A stretch of DNA of 64,000 bases, from the NCBI GenBank assembly GCA_023213395.1, contig CM041465.1, positions 8,246,001 to 8,310,000 of the forward strand, given 5' to 3'. This document shows positions 58,866 to 64,000 of the stretch, piece by piece (the first letter of the stretch is position 1; every line of letters begins with the position of its first letter). The stretch comes from Cycas panzhihuaensis (Eukaryota > Cycadophyta). The position numbers and the translations under genes were made by a program. The notes beneath the pieces were generated by a model. The model had not been told where the DNA came from. It was given only the letters and a program-made list of their open reading frames with translations, and searched no databases.

Positions 58866-59530
58866 TTACATTCTCAAAGGCAACATCTTAATTATTACTT
58901 TAACCTTATTAGGGTCAACTTGGATCTCTTCTTGAGAGTTAAGGAATCCCAAAAGCTTGCTAGTCATTACCATAAAAATACACTTGAGTGAGTTTAAGCT
59001 GACAAGATACTTGTGACACCTGGTAAAGATTATCCTTAGGTCCATAGGGTGATCAACCCTATTATAGGAGAGGTCCATAAGATCATCCACAAAGACCTCA
59101 AGAATCTTGATGAGGTCATGAAAAATGAATTGCATGGTTCTTTGGTAAGTAGCCCCAATATTTGTAAAACCAAAAGGCATCACTTTATAGGCAAACATAC
59201 CCCAAGGAGTAGTGAAGGCCATCTTATGATGATCCTCAAACAAGATCTAGATTTAATTATATCCAGAGAAGCTATCCATCAAGGATATAACTTTGAATCT
59301 TATCGTATGACCAATAATTTGATCAATAAATAGTAGAGGGAAATTATTTTAAGGACATGTATTATTAATGTCTCAAAAGTCAACACAAATCCTGATAGTA
59401 TCATTATTTTTGGTAATTGAGATGATATTGGATACCTATTTTGAGTAGTCAACTAAAGTGATTAAGGTTGTATTAAGTAGCTTTTCCACTTCTATTTTAA
59501 CTGTAATGGATAACTTTGGGTGCAAGAGGT
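58866..59530 (-). pseudogene. G0 gypsy reverse transcriptase
   Basis: Minus-strand 59500-59260 reads LHPKLSITVKIEVEK, CVDF, stop, DINNTCP and MDSFSGYN. An open 125-codon stretch (59243-58866) follows: EDHHKMAFTTPWGMFAYKVM, PFGFTNIGATYQRTMQFIF and LEVFVDDLMDLS (FVDD catalytic pair), then LLGFLNSQEEIQVDPNKVK. This is the palm of a Ty3/gypsy RT. It is the only gypsy RT in the window, because G1 has deleted its own. Confidence 0.9.
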
Positions 59531-60910
59531 GTTATCTTTACCTAACTAGGTGAGAACTCAGGATCATGGTGAGGTTATAGGTGACAATGTTAGGGTAAGT
59601 TCCCTTCATATCAAAGTAATCCCATATAAATACATCACAAAACTCATGGAATAGCTTAGAGTATTTCTCAACTTTTAGGGGTGAACATTCCACTATGATC
59701 TTGATGACTCTATCGGGGGCAAGGATGATGTCCTTAGTAGCCCCTAAACATAACATGTTCCCTTTTTCGAAGTGAAGGGGAGCTTGGTTAATAGGAGGGT
59801 TAGGGGGAATAGTTATCCTATGTGGCTTAACTAATAGGGAGCTAATGGCCAAACACTTCTAAAAACTAAGCTTATGGTATCTGAAAGGAAGGCTGGGTGA
59901 AGATCCTACTAGGTGCTTTAATAATGCTTTATCATTCTCGAAGCAGTCTATCCCATGGATAGTTTTGCTATGAGGAGGGTTTGAAGGGACTAGAGAAGTA
60001 ATTGGCTAGTAGCAATCACACAACTAATTGAAGTAGCGTGGTGACTCTTTAGGCAAGTTAGAATGCACCCTCATTATTAGCCTTCTTATAGGTTGCATTG
60101 GAGAAGGCTAGGAGGGATTTAGATTATAAATAATTAACTTATCATGGGAGAAGACTAAATCCATCTCTCCTTTATCATGATGATCCAAGGATATTTAACT
60201 CCTATCAAAAGAAAGAGGATCTTGGGTAGGTTGGTTCCCTATGTACCTAAGTATATTAATGGTACATGGGGCATGGGAAGAGACTAACAATGACTCTAAC
60301 TAACGGTTGGTTGGTTCCCTTCCCACTCCCTATGGGATCACCCTTAGGAAAGTGGATTAGATGGATGGGAAGGGGTGACACTCCCTTCTATATCCTTGAA
60401 TGTGGTAAGGTTGAGGTGATCAGAATGGTGATTATGGGTGATCTGAGAAAAATGATGAGCCAACCATGACCTAAGGTATGGGGACTTCCACTTTAGGGTA
60501 GATAAAGGAGGTTGTGGTTGAGGTGCCTCTACAACATAGGGATTTAGACCAAATGGAGGAGGCATGTCGATGTGAGGGACCTCCCCCCTCACAATGTTAA
60601 GGAGGGAGACTTAACATGGTGGCTCCTCACAAACATCTTCCAACTCCCTATCACTAAGCATGGCTAAGTAATCATAGATCCTAATACCAATAGGAGTAAA
60701 TTGAACCAAACTTTGTTGAGAAGGAGGGGCTTCCTCTCCTTCATAAAGCCCTTTTTCCTTGATGAACACCGTGATAGATGAGTCTAATGGATCATCCTCC
60801 TCTTCTACTGCTCTAAAAATGGCTTGGCAAAGTGGGTGAGATGAGTAGTTGGGAGGGGGGTTCACATGTAACAACCTTAATTTACCCTTGATAGGTGAAT
60901 TTAAGTTTCC
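59531..60910 (-). pseudogene. G0 PR-RT linker region
   Basis: Open stretches: 60946-60611 has LRLLHVNPPPNYSSHPLCQA, IFRAVEEEDDPLDSS and YEGEEAPPSQQ (acidic, low complexity). 60592-60344 has GEVPHIDMPPPFGLNPYVVE. 59852-59538 has PPNPPINQAPLHFEKGN, CLGATKDIILAPDRVIKIIV and FHEFCDVFIWDYFDMKGTYP, the segment just before RT in Tat-type elements. Function beyond spacer or linker unknown. It matches G1 30481-31635. Confidence 0.7.
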
Positions 60911-60911
60911 C

Positions 60912-61240
60912 CTACCTAGAAGAACACACGACTCCCATTTGGTCAAGCCATGGTTGACCTAATAAAAGGTTGTAATTGATATTGATGTCTAAAATGATAA
61001 TGTTAGTTTGGATAGTCTTATCCTTTAGGGTTAGTGGAAGTATTATTATCCCTAAGGGGGCCTTCTTACTTCTGTTATACCCTTGGCACCTCCAAGGAAT
61101 AGACTTGAGGGATTCTATGCTAAGATTTTCAAGCATTCTTATAGGCATAACATTAACTAAAGTGCTATTTTCCATAACAATTCTCTTTAAACCAGACTCA
61201 ACCATCTCTATTATAATTATAAATAGATAGTACTAGTAGA
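60912..61240 (-). pseudogene. G0 aspartic protease, catalytic Asp lost
   Basis: Minus-strand 61205-60912 reads RIVMENSTLVNVMPIRMLEN, LSIESLKSIPW, GYNRSKKAPLGIIILPLTLK and YNLLLGQPWLDQMG. The expected D-x-G-S triplet reads MENST here, while G1 retains DNGS. The downstream LLLGQPWL motif is intact. It overlaps the next frame slightly. Confidence 0.75.
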
Positions 61241-62487
61241 GTTACCTATCCTTCATCGAAGGGAGATTATGTAAGTTGAACAAAATGATGTTAGACCCAT
61301 AGGAAGAGGGGGTACGTAAGGAATAAATCAAGGCACTGTTACATCCTAACACCTCTAAAAAAATAGCCTGTTGGTTAGGGCAACTCTTTAGAATGTCCAT
61401 CATGGACATTTTGGAAGATACCATGTGTAACTCCTCTATAATAGAGAAGATCTTCCATTTTCCCATGGGTTGAGGAAGAGCCCTCCTAAAATCATAATGC
61501 CCTAGGTATATAGGTATAGTATTTGGGACTAAAGGAATCTTAGTGGGAACAACATCTATAATGTGTTATTATTACGAGGTAGAGGCCTTACTGACCTCTT
61601 TTTCCACTTGAGATCATATGATAGGATATACTTGGGTGGTCTCAAGTAAATAAATAACCCTCTTCCCCTTGTTCTTGGGTTGAGATGATATGAGGCATTG
61701 AGCCCTTAGGCTTGAAGGTAAAGAAGGATCAACTAGGGCTTTACCCTTTATTTGATTAGATGAAGGAGGAGGGGTTCGCCTCCTATTCATTACTCTCCTA
61801 TTTTGTGTCAATTATTCTTGCTCCTCATGGATGGGAAATGGGTCTTGATGGATAGGCTACTCTCCATTAGGTTTAGATGCAGCTTGAGGAGGAGAATCAC
61901 AAGATGGGGCAAGCTCAGTGTATTGAGTCCAACATTGTGAGTCATCGTGTAAACATTCACCATAGACTAAACACTAGTTCTTCTCATGAGGGGGTCTTGT
62001 TGCCTTCCTTTAGGAAGATTGAGTGTTCCCATTTGTGGACAATATAGTTCAGGTATCTTGGTGCACATGTCAATGTAGCTCTAATGGGTGTTGATTTAGT
62101 TGTAGTTTTAAATCTATAACTATCTACTCAAAGGAGTGAATGATAGAAGTGAGGTGGTCTAAGGTCTTATCAGTTGTATTAAAAGGAGGTCTGGGAAGTT
62201 GTTATTAGCCCTTTTGGTCATGTAGAGGAGGTAGTGCTTTATAATGTTATGAATGCTTAGGAATCTTCTTAAGACCTACTTGGATTTCAATCGATTCCAA
62301 CATCAAGCACTTAGCTATAGCAGATTCACATGTAGTCACCTCTATTTTAAGAACTTCTATGTGTACTTTGAGGTGTAATGCATTAATAAGAATATCTCTC
62401 TTTAACTCTTCTAATAATATGGCCTTGGAAGAGTGAAAAATGTTATGGAACTACCAGATGAAGTCATGGGTGAGCTTCTCTTAACCT
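61241..62487 (-). pseudogene. G0 gag, cut by copia D
   Basis: Minus-strand 62480-62270 matches G1 gag 23540-23760 almost base for base in pattern (AAGGCC, AAGAGTTAAAG, GATATTC words). 61811-61614 is open and basic with RRVMNRRRTPPPSSNQIKGK. 61466-61242 has WKIFSIIEELHMVSSKMSMM and ILKSCPNQQAIFLEVLG, corresponding to G1 24560-24700. The N-terminal half is displaced beyond copia D, outside the window. Confidence 0.7.
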
Positions 62488-62886
62488 TGTTTATGAAGAG
62501 AAAAATATAACCATAGAAATAATATATTAATAAAACTCTAACTATGCAAAGAACAAATATCATAAATAAACTAATAACATAACAAAGAACACTAGGAGAT
62601 TCAGGTCTATATATAGACCCTTATTAATCTAAGCAATAGCTAAAGAATTACAGAGATGAAAACCCTAACTCTTTTTATCCATTCATCAAAGACTCATATA
62701 ACCTTTTACATGTGCCATTACATAAGAATATATAGACAAAACTTTATAAGATACAGCCTTACAATTTTATAATACAATGGGCATAAACCATGGGCCAAAA
62801 AACACCACTATAAGACATCTAAAAAGGGTCTCAGGTGTAACATCTATACCTATGTAACACTTTCAAATTGTTCAACATATTTAATA
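62488..62886 (-). repeat. D 3' LTR
   Basis: It starts TGTTTATG and ends TTTAATA on the plus strand (TATTAAATATGTTGAAC as the minus-strand start), preceded on the minus strand by a purine tract CAAGTTGGAGAT. The CTATATATAGACCC stretch near 62609 is a candidate TATA region. Confidence 0.75.
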
Positions 62887-62897
62887 ATCTCCAACTT

Positions 62898-64000
62898 GTT
62901 GAATAATTTACAAGAAACTTATATACACAACTATTTAATGCTAAAATCACAACACCTATTACCTTTCGATAACATCTAAATGTTTGTGTGCTAATAATCT
63001 TGGTCAATGAGTTTGCAACTTTCTCCTATATAACAATCTTCTACAAGTTCACCTTATGATCTTGAACTATTTCTCTTAAAAAATAGAGTTACACATTAAT
63101 ATGCTTTCACTAAGCATGAAATATAGGGTTCTTTGCTAGGTAAATACACTTTGACTATCATAATCTATCCTTACAACATCCTACTTGAAGCCAATATCTA
63201 TGTATAATCTTTATAACCAAGCTACTTCCTTACATGCATGAGTAGCTACCATATACTTTGTTTTTGTGCTAGAAAGTGCCATAACATACTGCCTTTTACT
63301 TGTCCATCTAACTGCACCACCAGAAAGGGTATAAACATACCCACTTATAAATCTTCTACTATCAAGATCTCCATCTCGATTAACATCAATAAATCCTCTT
63401 AGGTTTATTATTCTACTCTTCATGGGATCTCTTTAGTAGCAAATTCCATAGTCTAATGTACCTCACAAATGACTAAAAATCTCTTTTATAACCACCCAAT
63501 ACTCCCTGCTTGGGTTTGGCATACACTTGCTAACTACTCCCACTACATGGGCATTGTCTAGTCAAGTGCAAACTATCATATATATTAGGCTACTAACAAC
63601 ACTAGAATAAGGGACAAATGTCATATCTTTAACTTCTTGGTGAGTCTTTTGGTATTATTCAACTAATAAATTTAAACCAATAAGAGGAGGAACATTAATT
63701 GGTTTGCTATCCTATAACCTAAACCATTGTAAAGTCATCTTAATATACTACCTTTGGCTAATCCAAATCTTCCTGTTTCTTTTATCCCTTTTAATCTCAA
63801 TACCTAAAATAAAATATGTAGTACCAAGGTTATTCATCTTAAAATAAGATGCTAGTTGGCCTTTTACAAGTTGGTTCATTTCTTTATTATTACTAACTAA
63901 AATTATATCACCAACATATAAAGCTAGAATAACGAAGTGATCACTAACCTATTTATAATAGACACAATATGTAGTGAGCCTACCCCACATGTTAGAGAGG
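62898..64000 (-). pseudogene. D reverse transcriptase and RNase H
   Basis: Minus strand from 64000. LALYVGDIILVSNNKEMNQL: the catalytic YVDD reads YVGD at 63908-63919. GQLASYFKMNNLGTTYFILG and GIEIKRDKRNRKIWISQRQY follow. RNase H open stretch 63423-63211 has FIDVNRDGDLDSRRFISGYV, GAVRWTSKRQYVMALSSTKT and KYMVATHACKEVAWL (Glu of the usual TEAEY is Lys). DYDSQSVF and a short C-terminal tail follow. It is inactive by the RT change alone. Confidence 0.87.

Larger units (their letters stand above)
62488..64000 (-). mobile_element. Ty1/copia element D, truncated by window edge
   Basis: LTR 62488-62886, purine-tract complement at 62887-62897, then RNase H and RT on the minus strand to the window end. 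It is a different family from A, B and C (LTR and protein sequence distinct). It sits in G0 gag; its 5' half and right target duplication are outside the window. Confidence 0.85.

Overview
The window is plant nuclear heterochromatin: AT-rich DNA made almost entirely of decayed LTR retrotransposons, with no intact cellular gene, rRNA, tRNA or CRISPR seen. Ty1/copia elements with tRNA-iMet-type primer sites, together with Ty3/gypsy elements of Tat/Ogre type (very long LTRs, an antisense ORF, an extra archaeal-type RNase H), point to a seed plant with a large, repeat-rich genome. The species cannot be named from this sequence.

The layout is a nested set. The outermost host, G0, is a Tat-like gypsy element on the minus strand. 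Its gag, PR, RT and RNase H lie at 62487 down to 58317, and its integrase, antisense ORF, extra RNase H and 3' LTR lie at 15291 down to about 7600. The break between RNase H and integrase is filled by a second copy of the same family, G1, on the plus strand (15292-58316, about 16 kb of its own DNA). G1 has LTRs of about 2.9 kb at 15292-21763 and 37256-58316, both interrupted. A non-autonomous LTR element L (15744-19259, TSD GTATT) sits in the G1 5' LTR. A minus-strand copia C1 (24782-30112, TSD CCATT) sits between G1 gag and PR. A plus-strand copia B' (38009-56167, TSD AAAAA) sits in the G1 3' LTR. B' is itself broken by two more C-family copies: C2 (41313-46609, TSD ATTTT) and C3 (47878-53184, TSD GGATA/AGATA). 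At the left edge a B-family copia (4081 to about 7600) lies in the G0 3' LTR, and copia A (1-4080) appears to lie in the integrase of B. At the right edge copia D (from 62488) lies in G0 gag.

The coding parts are all pseudogenes. Most breaks are single-base changes of the kind left by cytosine deamination (TGG to TAG or TGA, CAA to TAA, CGA to TGA), with few frameshifts, as expected for methylated, silenced elements. Larger losses include a deletion in G1 removing RT, RNase H and the front of integrase, and a short deletion across the integrase glutamate in B.

The most notable system is the G family. Both copies carry, downstream of integrase, an ORF on the opposite strand (conserved SHWD...HLP...ILG...GVLPS segments and an acidic linker), and beyond it an RNase H with a TD-x-GSCGN motif on the sense strand. 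Other notable structures are a perfect 15-bp-arm hairpin just upstream of the TATA box of the A LTR, a GC-rich hairpin kept in most C-family LTRs, and a roughly 400-bp AT microsatellite that grew inside a copia reading frame.
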